From contig JAUCBN010000043.1 of NCBI GenBank assembly GCA_035048815.1, positions 4,343,001 to 4,407,000 of the forward strand: a stretch of DNA of 64,000 nucleotides, written 5' to 3'. The notes below the pieces were generated by a model. The model worked only from the letters and a program-made list of their open reading frames with translations, was not told the DNA's origin and ran no database searches. The position numbers were made by a program, and so were the translations under genes. Source of the stretch: Abelmoschus esculentus. Taxonomy: Eukaryota > Streptophyta > Magnoliopsida > Malvales > Malvaceae. This document shows, piece after piece, positions 1-12,070 of this stretch. Positions within the stretch are counted from its first letter, which is position 1. Each line of letters starts with the position of its first letter.

Positions 1-2
1 CT

Positions 3-2048
3 GTCCAATTATCTACTGTTCAAAGTCCAAATGATACTAGCAAGGCAGAAAAATCAGTAGAAACAAATCCTACTGAGTCACCATCCTTTCTATCTCCACA
101 ATCAAGTCCACATAAAATCCCTGAGTCACCATCCTTCCTATCTCCACAGCCGAGTCCACATAAAATCCCTTCTTCCATAGAAGATACTTCTGTAGATGAC
201 AGTAACCTCATAACACCTCAACTTAAGACTTACTCAAGGAGAAGGAAAACAGATGCAAAAGAAAGAGGTCAGCCTAGCATTGCTCAACCACCAGATTCGA
301 TTCCTGGTACTGAGACAGAAGTTACTGTTACTGAAAAAGAAGGAAATGATGGACCTCAACAGAGTGCTGATGTGAATTTGGATGATTTTCCTATTACTAT
401 TAGGAAAGGGGTAAGGAAATGTACTGCCAATCCCATAAATAAATATGTTGCATATGGGAAATTACATTCTAATTTCAGGGCATTCATTGTGAGTGTAAAT
501 CATGAAAAAATTCCTAGAAATGTGGCAGAAGCCTTTCAATTTCCAGAATGGAAAAAGGCTGTGGAAGAAGAATTAAAGGCTTTGCAGAAGAATGAGATAT
601 GGGATTTGACAGAGTTACCCGTTGGAAAAAAGGCTGTAGGATGTAGATGGATATTCACCATCAAATATCACTCTGATGGCAGCATAGAGAGGTACAAAGC
701 AAGGCTGGTAGCTAAAGGTTTTTCACAAACATATGGCATTGATTACCAGGAAACCTTTGCTCCAGTTGCAAAACTCAATACTATCAGGGTGATACTATCA
801 ATAGCTGTCAACTTGGACTGGAGATTACATCAGCTAGATATAAAGAATGCTTTTCTAAATGAAAGTCTCGAGGAAGATGTTTACATGGAGATTCCACCAG
901 GGTTAGAAGGAAAGGTAACTAGGGATACTGTTTGTAAACTAAAGAAATCCCTATATGGTTTAAAACAGTCCCCTAGAGCCTGGTTTGGTCGTTTTGCTAA
1001 AGCTGTTATTGAGAGTGGGTTTAAACAAAGCCAAGCAGACCATACTCTCTTCAAGAAAATTTCACCAGATGGTAAGATCACCCTTCTAATTGTTTATGTA
1101 GATGATATTATTATCACCGATAGTAATGAAGAAGAAATAAAGAGACTAAAACTAGACTTAGCAAGAGAATTCGAAACAAAGGATCTCGGCACCATGAGGT
1201 ATTTCTTGGGGATAGAGGTGGCAAGATCCAAGGGGGGATTGTTGATTAATCAGTGCAAGTATGTTTTAGATCTACTTACTGACACAGGAATGCTTGGCTG
1301 CAAACCTATCGAAACACCTATGGAACCTAATTTGAAGTTCAACAAAGAAGCAGGAAATCCAACTAACAAAGAAACTTATCAAAGGTTAGTTGGTAAATTG
1401 ATCTATCTCTCACTCACTAGACCAGATATTGCATACTTAGTTGGCATTGTAAGCCAATATATGAGTGATCCTAGAGAGGAACATATGGAGGTTGTTTACA
1501 GGATTCTGAGATTCTTGAAGTTTAGACCAGAGGCTGGATTGATCTTCAGGAAAAATCAAGAAAGGAGTGTAAAAGTATACACGGATGCTAGCTGGGCAGG
1601 TGAGCTCACAGATAGGAGGTCAGTGAGTGGCTATTGTACCTATGTTTGGGGTAATCTAGTCACATGGAGGAGCAAGAAGCAATCAGTGGTTTCTAGGAGT
1701 AGTGTTGAGTCTGAATACAGAGCAATGGCTCTTGGGATTTGTGAAGGAATGTGGATTAAAAGAGTGTTGTCTGAACTGGAACTAGATGATGAGAAAGGGT
1801 TCGAGTTATTTAGTGATAGTCAGTCTGCTATTAGCATAGCCAAAAACCCGGTCCAACATGATAGAACGAAGCATATTGAGATAGACAGACACTTTATTTA
1901 TGAAAAAGTTAACCAAGGAGTAGCCAACTTCAAGTATGTTCCTACAAAAAGGCAGCTAGCTGATATCTTCACCAAAGCCCTTCCTATAGTAACTTTTGAT
2001 GAACTTTCATTCGAACTGGGTATATACAACATATATACACCAGTTTGA
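3..2048 (+). CDS. copia pol: linker, reverse transcriptase, RNase H (5' partial)
   Basis: One frame stays open from position 3 to the stop at 2046-2048, 681 codons. The first 120 or so codons are a Ser/Pro-rich linker of the kind found between integrase and RT. The RT domain follows, with the catalytic YVDD box near 1097-1108. The RNase H domain has the TDASWAG start near 1580, an ESEYRA motif near 1710 and a DRTKHIEID motif near 1860. It ends with the usual ADIFTKALP sequence. No stop or frameshift is seen in RT or RNase H, so the enzyme may still be functional. It copies element RNA into DNA inside virus-like particles. An ATG or GTG start inside this frame is not the real start; the polyprotein begins upstream of the window. 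Confidence 0.93.
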   Translation, partial: VQLSTVQSPNDTSKAEKSVETNPTESPSFLSPQSSPHKIPESPSFLSPQPSPHKIPSSIEDTSVDDSNLITPQLKTYSRRRKTDAKERGQPSIAQPPDSIPGTETEVTVTEKEGNDGPQQSADVNLDDFPITIRKGVRKCTANPINKYVAYGKLHSNFRAFIVSVNHEKIPRNVAEAFQFPEWKKAVEEELKALQKNEIWDLTELPVGKKAVGCRWIFTIKYHSDGSIERYKARLVAKGFSQTYGIDYQETFAPVAKLNTIRVILSIAVNLDWRLHQLDIKNAFLNESLEEDVYMEIPPGLEGKVTRDTVCKLKKSLYGLKQSPRAWFGRFAKAVIESGFKQSQADHTLFKKISPDGKITLLIVYVDDIIITDSNEEEIKRLKLDLAREFETKDLGTMRYFLGIEVARSKGGLLINQCKYVLDLLTDTGMLGCKPIETPMEPNLKFNKEAGNPTNKETYQRLVGKLIYLSLTRPDIAYLVGIVSQYMSDPREEHMEVVYRILRFLKFRPEAGLIFRKNQERSVKVYTDASWAGELTDRRSVSGYCTYVWGNLVTWRSKKQSVVSRSSVESEYRAMALGICEGMWIKRVLSELELDDEKGFELFSDSQSAISIAKNPVQHDRTKHIEIDRHFIYEKVNQGVANFKYVPTKRQLADIFTKALPIVTFDELSFELGIYNIYTPV
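75..170 (+). repeat. 48-bp tandem duplication in the copia linker
   Basis: Two adjacent 48-bp units (75-122 and 123-170) encode the same 16-residue peptide (ESPSFLSPQ-SPHKIP type) with one amino-acid difference. The duplication keeps the frame and lies in the disordered linker between integrase and RT. Confidence 0.9.
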
Positions 2049-2055
2049 GGGGGAG

Positions 2056-2291
2056 TGTTGGATATCTTTTAGGATAAGAATCCTATTAATTAGGATTTAT
2101 CGATCCTATATTCTAGGATTTCTTTTAGGAGTTTTATTTATTTATTTAGTTGATCTCTTAATTGATAAGAGATCTATTCTATTTAGTCTTCTTTATTTTC
2201 TAAATCTCTTGTAACAAGGAAGCCTATATAATGATTTCCTTTTCATCTTAATAAACACACGACAGAGTATATTTTTCTACTCTGATTTACA
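2056..2291 (+). repeat. 3' LTR of the copia element
   Basis: It starts with TGTTGGATATC right after the purine tract and ends near TTTACA, so the termini are TGT...ACA. The right edge could be 2 bases later. It holds a TATA-like CTATATAATG near 2223 and an AATAAA near 2251, as expected for a promoter and polyadenylation region. About 236 bp, short but normal for copia. Confidence 0.75.
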
Positions 2292-3070
2292 CAGAAGCTG
2301 TTCAAAATCTGATAAAAATGATTTCATGGAAACACGCCAATATCATATCAGTAACTGAGCTCTGATTCAGGGCGCATATGGTATTTGACACTTACTCAAA
2401 TGTTCAATGGTTGTGGTCCAGTACCTTTCATTTGGGGTTATATTAGTTATTATATATATCTTATATTGCCTTTAGTTTTATATATTTTGAATCTTATCCC
2501 CAAGCCTGCATGTAAAATTTCAGAATATTTCAATCTGATTGTTATCAAAAGTATAAGCTTGTTATGAAAGGTGGCTATTAAATAGCAAAACCCCACCCTT
2601 CCCCCTTTCAAGTACCTTCCATGTGAACCCTACCCTAAATAAAACTATTATACAATAATAAGCAGATTGCACTTCCAATGGTGAAATTCACCAACTAAAA
2701 AGTGACATTTAATTTATTTCTCACTTTTTTGGTGAGAAAACAATGAGGCTATGAGCCGGAAAGAAAATGAAACATCACAGGTCAGAAATAAGGTGGAAAT
2801 TGCCAATAAGGGTGCTCCATCAAAATATCAGAAACATGTAACAAAGAGATGTCAAGGGCTCAAATAAACAGAACAAGGAATTGAATGTGGCTTTTAAATT
2901 AGAAGAGGATAATCCAGCCAACATATCACCCAGATGACATACACCGGCTAAAATGGAAACCCACATGAATTGTGTCATAACAACACTAAATATAGTAGAA
3001 ACATAAAGACCATAGCTATTCTAATCTAAACACGAGAAGATAATTAAGCTTGAAAATGTAAACAACTTAC
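2292..3070. other. intron sequence of the BRWD-like gene
   Basis: Between the copia LTR and the last visible BRWD exon I see no coding segment on either strand. The next WD40 exon expected after the 3141-3071 exon is absent here. Confidence 0.6.
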
Positions 3071-6000
3071 AGATTCAGTATGACCAGACAAAGAATGTAC
3101 CAAGCTACCATCAGCAGCATTCCATACACATATCCTGCAATCTGCATAATGAGAAAATGTTCGTTAGCCAAAATTTGCAGCTACTGATGCCCTAGTCCAT
3201 ATAACCTTTAAGATTGCCAAATTGGGTGTAGAACCAGTATTGCAAAAGAATACATTACACATTAAGTTGACAACAGCAAATAGACTTAGAGTAGCTTAGC
3301 AGCAAATACTGCCTGAACAGAGCTCAAGTCTTGCTTCAATTAAAGATAGAAAAGCACCCATGTTGATTTCTTAAACTGTTACATTTGATTGAAACCTTCC
3401 TGATGACCAAATCATAGACTACTTTAATGATAAATACAGCTCCAACTCTACTAAGACAGTTTTAATAAGCTAAATACTGCTAATAACGTTCAACAGATGG
3501 ATATCAAAGAAGTTGGGAAATGACGGTCCGAGTCAACTGCTCTACTCTAAAATCTTTACAGATTCATAAGAAATGAAATGAGCTACAGGCATTAAAAAAT
3601 GAAGCACCAAAGGCAAGTTATGATTGACATATCATCAGGGTGATCACAGGAAGTTTTGAATCCAGCTACATGTGAGTTCCACCTTTTAACATTTTCTATT
3701 CTTTTAGGGAGGGGAGAGGATGTTGCATCAACTTTTAAAGGGTATGAGAACAATTTCTTCAGTAAGCCTCAAGTTATTACAATTTTATGTTCAAGGCTCC
3801 ATGAAGTTATTGATAGCAGGCTTAAAAGATCGGGTGAACAATAAATACCCATGATGGCAGCAAGGACAAAGCGGTTATCTAGGCTCCAGATTATCATATT
3901 TACACCACGAGGAGTTGGAAGAATTCTCTGGCGTGGACCCCCTCTTGGTGGTTGTGGAGGCAATGGTGGAGGTGGAACTTTAAGATGATAATGTTTGCAC
4001 CAGCGACCCACTTTACCCTGAAACAAGTAACAGAAATAGAAGTTTCTAAATAGAACAGGCATTAAGGGGAGAATGCATGGTTGAAACCATAAACTTAATA
4101 AACGAAGGCCTTGGATAAAAGCAGTTAAGAGTGGAACTTTTCATAGTTACATGTGATCTACGAGATCTTGGAATCCAAATAATTGCACTGCCATCACGGG
4201 AACAAGTAACAATGTTATCTCGAGAAAACCTGGAACATCATGGACCACATCAGCCAATGAAATAAACTGGTATATTCTTCTTCGGACGGTAAAGTCTAAT
4301 TAACTAAGAAGATCCTTAGAACACCTAGTTCATCTAGAATATTCTTGAAGAAGGAACAGACCCACAAAAGAAACACACAAACAAGAATACATGACTTGAA
4401 AAAATACCCACCAGTAGTTTCTAAATTTTGGAACACTCTCTTCTTTCAAGCTGTCTGCTGTAGAATATCTTGATGTAACAGAACAACCACTGCATTTTAA
4501 GGCAGCAGCATGAATTGAAATTGATGTTCTATTAATAAAATATCTGAGCAATAGAGTATGATAAACAGACCTGAATTGCACATAATTTACATCATTCTCA
4601 TGTCCAGCTAACACATCGATCTCATGATTTGGTTGGCCAGAATCATCTGCATTGGGTTTACAAGCAATCCATACCTGCAAACGATAGACAAATGAAACTC
4701 TACACCTAAACTAGCACAAAATCTCGGAGTAGGTACTCATAGCAACAGGCATAATGTGTACCCTAGCTAAACTGTCCGAGCTACCAGTGACAAAGACAGT
4801 TCCATTAGCATTGAAAGCACAACAAAATATTTGATGGCTCTGTTGCACAGAAGTCGAAGATGAACCATTGTTCTTTCCTGCAACCATTTTAGCCTTGCTA
4901 TGTAAAATCCACCCAGCAAGGAACATTAATATTACGAATACTAAGGTTACAAACCAGCTAAAGAATCTGAAGGCTTTGGAACATATATCCGGGGTCGGAC
5001 TTCAGCATTCCTAGCATCCCATATCCTACATGTTCCATCATCAGATGACCTGCATAACGTCAAGAAACCTACATTTATTTCAATGCAAAAGAAAGCATGT
5101 ACCAAAAGCTAACATCAATTTGTGATATTAACCACAAAAGTGGACAGAACAAAAGATTTGGAAGAACGCAATTGCAGAAATGAGCAAATAAAATAACAAA
5201 AAGCAATCATATAAGTACCAATATTAGTAGGGAAAAATAACCATACTGGTAATACCTAGGGAAAATCAGTTGGGATTTTTTCGGGAGGCCAATATTGGGC
5301 AATTTGAAGTAGTATTATATGACATTCCAGGGTCGACTACTATTTACTTAACTTCTTGTTGAGTGGGACAAGATAACAGAATTTGGCAATTTTTGCAACT
5401 ACTGGAAAAAAAGAGATTAGGACCCAGACTTACGATAGAAGCTGATATACAGAGCCTGGCTTAGGACTAAAAGCTATGGCAGTAACAGCTCCAGTATGTC
5501 CTTTAAGAACTGAAATTGGTTGTCCATCTGGCAAGTGCCACTGGCAGCAAGCAGAAAACAGAATTACTATCATCAAATAAAAATATGATATTCTTGAGCG
5601 GGAAAGGAAGCAAGCATCAATAAGATGCAGGGGATTCTTACGACACGAATAATGCAGTCATTTGAAGAGGACGCCACCATAAAATTATTGGAACTGACAG
5701 CCAGGTCAGTTATGTCACCCTTTCATCCAAATAGAAATGATGTAATATGTAACTAAAGAAATAAAAGATAACAACAACAATTGCAAGATATGCATTATGG
5801 ATTATAAAACTCACCTCATGTCCACGGCAGCTAGCCAAGCAATATGCAGTCTCCATAGACCAAATTTTCACAAGACGGTCATCAGACCCAGTAATAACAT
5901 ACCTCCCAGATTGATCAAATATTGCTGCAATTTGTATGAAGTCAAAAGAAAACAAACTCAAGCTCACGATGCCAAGAAAAATCTTATCAAGTTGGGGGCT

Positions 6001-7772
6001 TATGAGTGCAAACAAGAAAATTATCAAATAATATGTTCAAATACAGAATGACAAGGCAGTAGAGACCACAAAGGCTAGAATCTGTAAAAATATAGGCAAA
6101 GAATCTTTAATGAACTCACAAGTATATCAACATAAGCTCTTCTTTGAACAACTGCCTTTTTCTATTTGGGGAGAAGGGGAAGGGGGATGGGATGGGTAGA
6201 CAAGCATGCTTGCTTAATTTATGACAAACAAATAGACCTAATTAACCCAAACCTGAACCACATTGTACCAAGTTTACACAGGGATATGATTATTATTATA
6301 TATATATACACACATACATTTACAATCAGAATTGCAAATACAAATATTACAACCCTCAATAACTACCACAAGCATGAACTATTACGCGCATAATTGGACT
6401 GATAACTGGAATATTCCAGACAGGGACCACACCTAGTGGGACTAAAACCAGAAGAAATCTGGGCAGAGAACCCACACTTGGTAGTTACACATGGTGGGAA
6501 TCAATCCTAGGACATCAAGGGTTCCAGGCATCAACCTTGCCATTGAGCCAAGGCCTCAACGGATGGAATATGATTATTCTAACTATATGAGAACACAAAT
6601 ATCATACCACAATAGACAGCATTCCTGTGTCCTCGCACCCTCTTGATATTTTGCATCTTCTGCACCATAGTTGCTGGCTTTGCAATGGCATAAGATGCTG
6701 CACGAATAGATGGTGGCCGATGATATCTTGTGAAACCAGCCCCAATTTCCCTTAAACCTAGCCCACGAACCTGACCTGCATGCATATGAGGCCAACGCAT
6801 ATGAACAGGAGGACGTTTGGCTTCACATTTTCCTTTGTTGCCATCATCTATAAGGAGAAGAAAAGCAAAATTGAGAATAACTTAAATTAGTGGCAGAAGG
6901 CAATTCCTGAAGATAAAAAATGGGAGCATGGGCAAGAGAAGATTTTTTATAATCCAATGAAGTAGTATCTCAAAAACCAAAAAGTACTGGACTTCATCTA
7001 ATATATTTAGCAAAAGCTTTCCAGGTTTAAAGTGTGGAGAAATATGTTCCATGGTTGAAATAATACCACTTACAGCTCAAAAGAGAAAAGGAGCCCGTTC
7101 CTAAAAGAGTGGGAACATCAGCAGCATTTGGAATGTGTCTCGCAATTTTGCCTTCAGATTGGTAAGGTGCAGTTAATAACAACTGCTTCAAAAGCTTTAC
7201 CAAGTGATCTGTTTCAATGTGAGGATTCCTACACAAGCATAAATGTCACAAAAACAAGTCAAACTTTTTTCATAAAATGTTGCATAAAAACATAAAATGT
7301 CTGTTACTACTAAGTTACAAAATAAGTTGCCTTTGTCATTTGAAATAACATAAACAGATAACATATTTACCACTGCTCAACAGACATTTTACAATTACTT
7401 TAAACAAAACTAAAAGCTAATCTCATACCTCTGCACCAACTGAGCATAACTTAAAGGGAATGACATGCCATCGTCATTTTCTTGTCCACTCTGTTCCCCA
7501 GCCCTTGAATACCGAGCATGATACCTTCTAGGTAGAAGTTGGTTTTCAAGCAGTTCATTCAAAAACTGTCCATATGTTCTTTTACAAGGACTGGTTGAAA
7601 GAAAATGCATAATCAAAAAGTAAACTTCTGTGAGGTCAACATCTACATCGTGCGTCTCAGAATCATCTATCTCCGCATTTGCAAGTTGTGCTTGCACCTT
7701 AGTGGAAAAACTCAAAGACTTCATCTTAACAGAAGGGGAATCACTGGAGGGAACATATTTCTGGAGAGCCAT
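3071..7772 (-). CDS. BRWD-type WD40 (bromodomain/WD repeat) protein, N-terminal part
   Basis: Thirteen exons on the minus strand join in frame to 582 codons: 7772-7429, 7228-7074, 6847-6608, 5924-5815, 5719-5642, 5540-5434, 5049-4955, 4877-4762, 4674-4571, 4489-4412, 4229-4151, 4017-3849, 3141-3071. All introns are GT-AG. The N-terminus has the conserved block DLTEVYFLIMHFL and LLPRRYHARYSR of plant BRWD proteins. WD40 repeats follow from about residue 240 (RGHRNAVYC, ITGSDDRLVKIWS, SSSNDCIIRVW, GTCRIWDARN, SLDNRFVLAAIM). A proline-rich loop (VPPPPLPPQPPRGGPRQR) sits before the last visible repeats. Family members bind chromatin and act as scaffolds or ubiquitin-ligase receptors. The rest, including the expected bromodomain, lies left of the window beyond the copia insertion. 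Best Arabidopsis resemblance, from memory, is the At5g49430/At2g47410 pair. Confidence 0.93.
6395..6556 (-). mobile_element. possible tRNA-derived SINE in a BRWD intron
   Basis: Read on the minus strand, the segment starts TTGAGGCCTTGGCTCAATGG, close to a polymerase III A box (TGGCTCAATGG). About 40 bases later comes GGATTGATTCCC, a decayed B box. The composition is less AT-rich than the surrounding intron. No clear 3' poly-A or T tail or target-site duplication was found, so this is tentative. Confidence 0.4.
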
Positions 7773-9038
7773 ATCACGGTTATCACCTTCAAATTAGAAC
7801 AGACAATCAACAAAATTACATGTGGCAAGTTCTATCAGATATTCAGATTCGCACATGAAAACAATACACAAATAAGAGCTGAATAACATGTATAACCGGA
7901 AGATGTTTTCAATCCAATTCAAAACAACCGTGAAAAATATTCTAGGGAAAAAAACTAAGATTTCAGCACAAACACAAAACCCCTCCAAACCCCAAATTGA
8001 GCATAAACAAAATATAACAGTAAAGTGATCCAGCAGGCACTAAAATCCAAACCCCAAATAGAAAATCCACAATGCAAAGGCCAGCAATAGCAAGAACAGA
8101 TCAAAACCCTAAATTCAAATGATTTTCACAGCTAACAAGCAATAACATAAATCCTAATCTCAAAAGGTAAACAAACATATTAGCTAATTCAACAATAAAT
8201 ACAATAAATGCACAAAGAACATAAATTTCGAAAAGAAAAGAAAAGAAACACGACAAAGTGTTGCTTAAGGAAGATTACATTCTTTCCCGGATTGCGTTTT
8301 GGAGGTTTCGGTGTTATCTTCTTCAACTTAGAAGGAGGATTTAAAGTGGGAGAAAATAATGGCTAAAATTCCATTAAAATACAAAAACGGAGGAATTCGA
8401 AGGGCGAGTGAGGGAGACGCGCGAGATGATGAATTTAAAAAAACATGGGAATTCTAGGAAGGAGCTCCTGTCCGGTGAGTGTTATCCTGTTGGGGTTTTA
8501 AGAGAGGGCGAAACGGAGGGATTCTGGCCAAGAGGGAGAGAACAGAAGCGAGACGGGCATTGATTTAGAAGATGAAAGGACCCAGGATCTAACGCTGCGT
8601 TTTATCTCTCTTAAACAGGAAACAAAATACAGATTAACCACGCGCATGAAATATCGCGTGTATTCAACGTATATTTTAGTGAAAGCGACGCCGGTTTGTT
8701 TATATGGGCTGGGCTTTGTTTTCTGGTTATTTAATGTATCTTTTGTTGGGTCTATTTTAACGTAAGGAGAACACAAGCCTACGAATGAGCTGGCCCTGAC
8801 TGACTTATAATATATAAATTTTGAGTATAAATATCTTTTAAGGGGAAATTACTTTTTTATCCTTAATTATTTAATATATTAAAATATTAATATTGTGAAT
8901 TTAATATTATAATTTAAAATAAAAACTAGAAACTTCAACATTATAAAATAATATTAAACATAATAGTAATTATTAATATATTAAATTAATATTTAGTTAT
9001 ATTACATAATATAAAAAACATAGTTTAGAGACGAATTT
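7773..9038. other. upstream region of the BRWD-like gene; then AT-rich spacer
   Basis: 7773-8470 probably holds the minus-strand leader, possibly with a leader intron, and promoter of the BRWD-like gene. Composition turns less AT-rich around 8280-8780, as expected near a promoter. I see no clear gene. From 8800 on the DNA is low-complexity and AT-rich. Confidence 0.4.
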
Positions 9039-9960
9039 GTTGGGTTTGATGTGGCTCGATTGATAACCGATTAACTTACCAATTTGATGGAGAAAGAACA
9101 CTTTGGGTGATTTGTTGTGGAAGCAAAAAGATAAACAATGAACACAAGGATTTTAGAGTGGTTCGGCCTTCGAACAAGCACCTACATCCACTACCTTAGC
9201 TTCCCGCTAAGGATTTCCCAAATTCACTAAGAATTTCAACCTTTTGAGGCTAAAGGGATAACCTTACTAGACTCAAGCCCGAATCTAGCATCCAAAGTTC
9301 ACAACCCGAACTTTGGGAATTCACTCAAACAAGAGAAACTTAGTAAACTTGTTTAATCCTTCTAACAAGGCTAATGTTTGCAATCTAAGCACTCACCCAA
9401 TTTCTAATTACACTTGAACATATATTGACAATTAAGCTCACAAGTGTTTGTCTACCCAAATAATAGGAAATTAAGCACTAAGACAATTTCTTGATCATAA
9501 TGTTGTTACAAGTGAAGCATTTTTCTTCTCTTGACGCTTGAGGCTTGCTTTCATCATCCCAAATCATGATCTAACCGTTTATAGCCGTTGGAGATGTTTT
9601 GAAGCCGTTTGGAGCTGATTTCAAGGCATATTTCTTCTTCTGGTGCAGACGGTATCGATACCCCTGAAACCGGTATCGAAACACCCTTGTTGGGAAATAG
9701 CCGTTGACCTGTATTATGAACAGGTATCGATACCAGTATCGATACCGCTCCTAGCCGTTGGGGTTTTTCATAAATCGTTTTGACCGTTGGGGGTGTTTAG
9801 AAACATGGTTCGAAACCAAACATCACAGTGGTGAAAGGGTATCGATACCAGTATCGATACCGCTGTGATTTTGCCTTAGAAAACATGGCATTGATGAACA
9901 GGTATCGAAACACCTTAAAGGTATATCGAAACACCTGGGTAAAAATCACTTCTTTGGTTT
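9039..9960. repeat. unclassified repeat with GGTATCGATACC palindromes
   Basis: A block of balanced composition inside very AT-rich DNA, starting at TGTTGGGTTTG. It contains the phrase AGAGTGGTTCGGCC near 9157, often seen in plant repeats. From 9651 to 9935 there are at least seven copies of a (G)GTATCGA(TACC) motif, several as exact 12-base palindromes, mixed with repeated CCGTTGG. No long reading frame is present. It may be a non-coding retroelement part such as an LTR, but paired ends were not found. Confidence 0.55.
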
Positions 9961-12070
9961 CTTTAAATCATTTAAAACACTTTCAAACTTTCTCAAAAAC
10001 ATCTTAAATATAATTTCAAGTAGTTTGGACATAAGAACCATTTTTGAAATCTTTTCAAATTAGTCCAAAACTATTTTTCAATTATTATATCAAAACATTA
10101 GTTCTGCAGAATTCTTTTAATTTCATCCAAACTTTTATACTAATTATTTAGAATTATTTAAATTTTCTATTTTATAAAATAATTACCAATTAATTTTCAT
10201 AATTTTTATACTTTTATTATAATTTAGGGTTATTTATTTCTTATATATTAAAAATATTGTAATAACAAAAATGAATATTATTCATGTTTATTTATTTTTA
10301 GCTTATAATATTATGTGAAAAATAAATATTTTATACTTTTAAAAACACTTTTAATAATAATATCAAATATTAAAATTTTACAACTAATTTATAAAATTAT
10401 TTTCTAACAACACTTTTAAAAATATTTTTTAAAAGTAATGTTAAATTTGGAATCGTTCTTCATTATTTTTTAAAAATACTTTGATAACCGAAGCAATATA
10501 GAATATATAAAAATATTTTTTTAGTTTGGTTTGAAAATTCATTTAAGAAACTGAAATTTTTAATTTTTTTAAACTTTTCCAAATACACTTTTGATCATAA
10601 ATACTTGTATATCATGGATTATATCATTAATATTTTATATTTATAAAAAAATACGTTTAAAATAAATATTTTATCTACTTAAAAATATTTTTTAATAATA
10701 ATATAAAATATTAATATTTTAAATCAAACAATACATAGATATTTTTTTGAAAGTATTTTTTATTGCACTTTTTAAAATAATTTTGAACTAACATGAAAAT
10801 TATTCTTAATAGTAAAAATATTGATATTTTAATAAAATAACCGTCAAAAAATATGAATATTGTCTTAAAAAAATCTTACAGTACGATACATATCAGATTA
10901 TTTTTATAATATTATAATTTTTATGATAAAAATAAAATCGAATCGATTATAATCTAACTTTAAACAATAAATTTATTAAAGAATTAAAATCGAGTAAGTT
11001 ACATTCCAACTTTAGATAATATTTTACACTAAATTTTCGAGTACATGGCAGAATTGAACCCCAAAACTTTTGAGTTTATCGAATGCTACCCCAAAATTTT
11101 GAAAATTATGAGAAAACCCCATGATATTTAAAATTGTAGATTAACCCTAGAACTTTTAAGAACTACGACTTTACTCCAAGGGGGATTACAAATTGATCAA
11201 TCTAGTCCATAATTTCCAAAAAAAAAAGAATTGAGATTGTTTTATCAATAATTAGTTGTTGTCATAAAATTTCTTAAGCAAAATCAGAGGTTTGAATTCT
11301 GAGGTTATAAATAAAATAAACTAAATTGGGAGAATTGTTTTTATAATTTTTATAATAGATTTATGCAGTACATAATTTGAATTAGTCAGTCAACAATTTA
11401 TATATTAGTCGTTTTATCTTTTATCTTTTATCGATGACGAATTTAAAATTTTAAAATATATTTTTTTGAAATATGGACAGTTGTTCTTATTAAATGCAGG
11501 CTTCCAAAGTAGTTGTTTGTACCATCACCACCGATTTTCTTTTCTTTCCGACATGTGCGCTTCAGTGAAGCCGCCGGCTGCTATACTTAAGAGAGATATT
11601 TTTTTGATTTTATAAATTTTAAATAATTTTTTTCTCTAGTTTTTATGTTAGGGAAATTGCCAGGAAACTATTAAGAAAATACTTTTTTTTGTTAAAAATT
11701 GGGGGGAAAATTTCTTCAAATAATAATTATTAACTTGGGTTAGAAGATTGTGATAGTGGTGGAAGAGGAAGAAGTAATTATGAAGTATGTGGTTGATGAA
11801 GATGGAGGTTAAATTTTAATAAAATTAATGAATTTTGGGTTAATTTTTTAATGATAAAAAAATAATTATTAATTTTATAAAATTTAGATAATTATCGTAT
11901 TAATTTTTGTAGTAAAAATATTTAACAAAAATATTTTATAATTAATGATTATTTGTATAATTTATTGTAATTATTAATAATATAAAAGACAACGACACTA
12001 ATGAAATTGTTACAAAAATCAAACATGTACATGTTGCTGAGTCATATGACAATTAATGAAACCATGGGTT
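9961..12070. other. AT-rich intergenic DNA
   Basis: Long A/T runs, no reading frame with protein-like composition and no RNA gene that I recognise. A segment near 11040-11220 has a slightly richer composition but no ends that define an element. Confidence 0.5.

Larger units (their letters stand above)
1..2291 (+). mobile_element. Ty1/copia LTR retrotransposon, 3' part
   Basis: The window opens inside the pol gene of a copia element, followed by a purine tract (GAGGGGGAG, 2047-2055) and a 3' LTR. The 5' LTR, gag, protease and integrase lie beyond the left edge. It sits in an intron of the BRWD-like gene in the opposite orientation: the last visible exon of that gene ends at 3071 and the next expected WD40 exon is not found down to position 1. 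The open frame suggests a fairly recent insertion. The target-site duplication cannot be checked because the left end is missing. Confidence 0.93.

Noticed and set aside
8498..8776. Minus-strand open frame of 92 codons
   Set aside because: No family signature; lies in the promoter region of the BRWD-like gene and is most likely chance.
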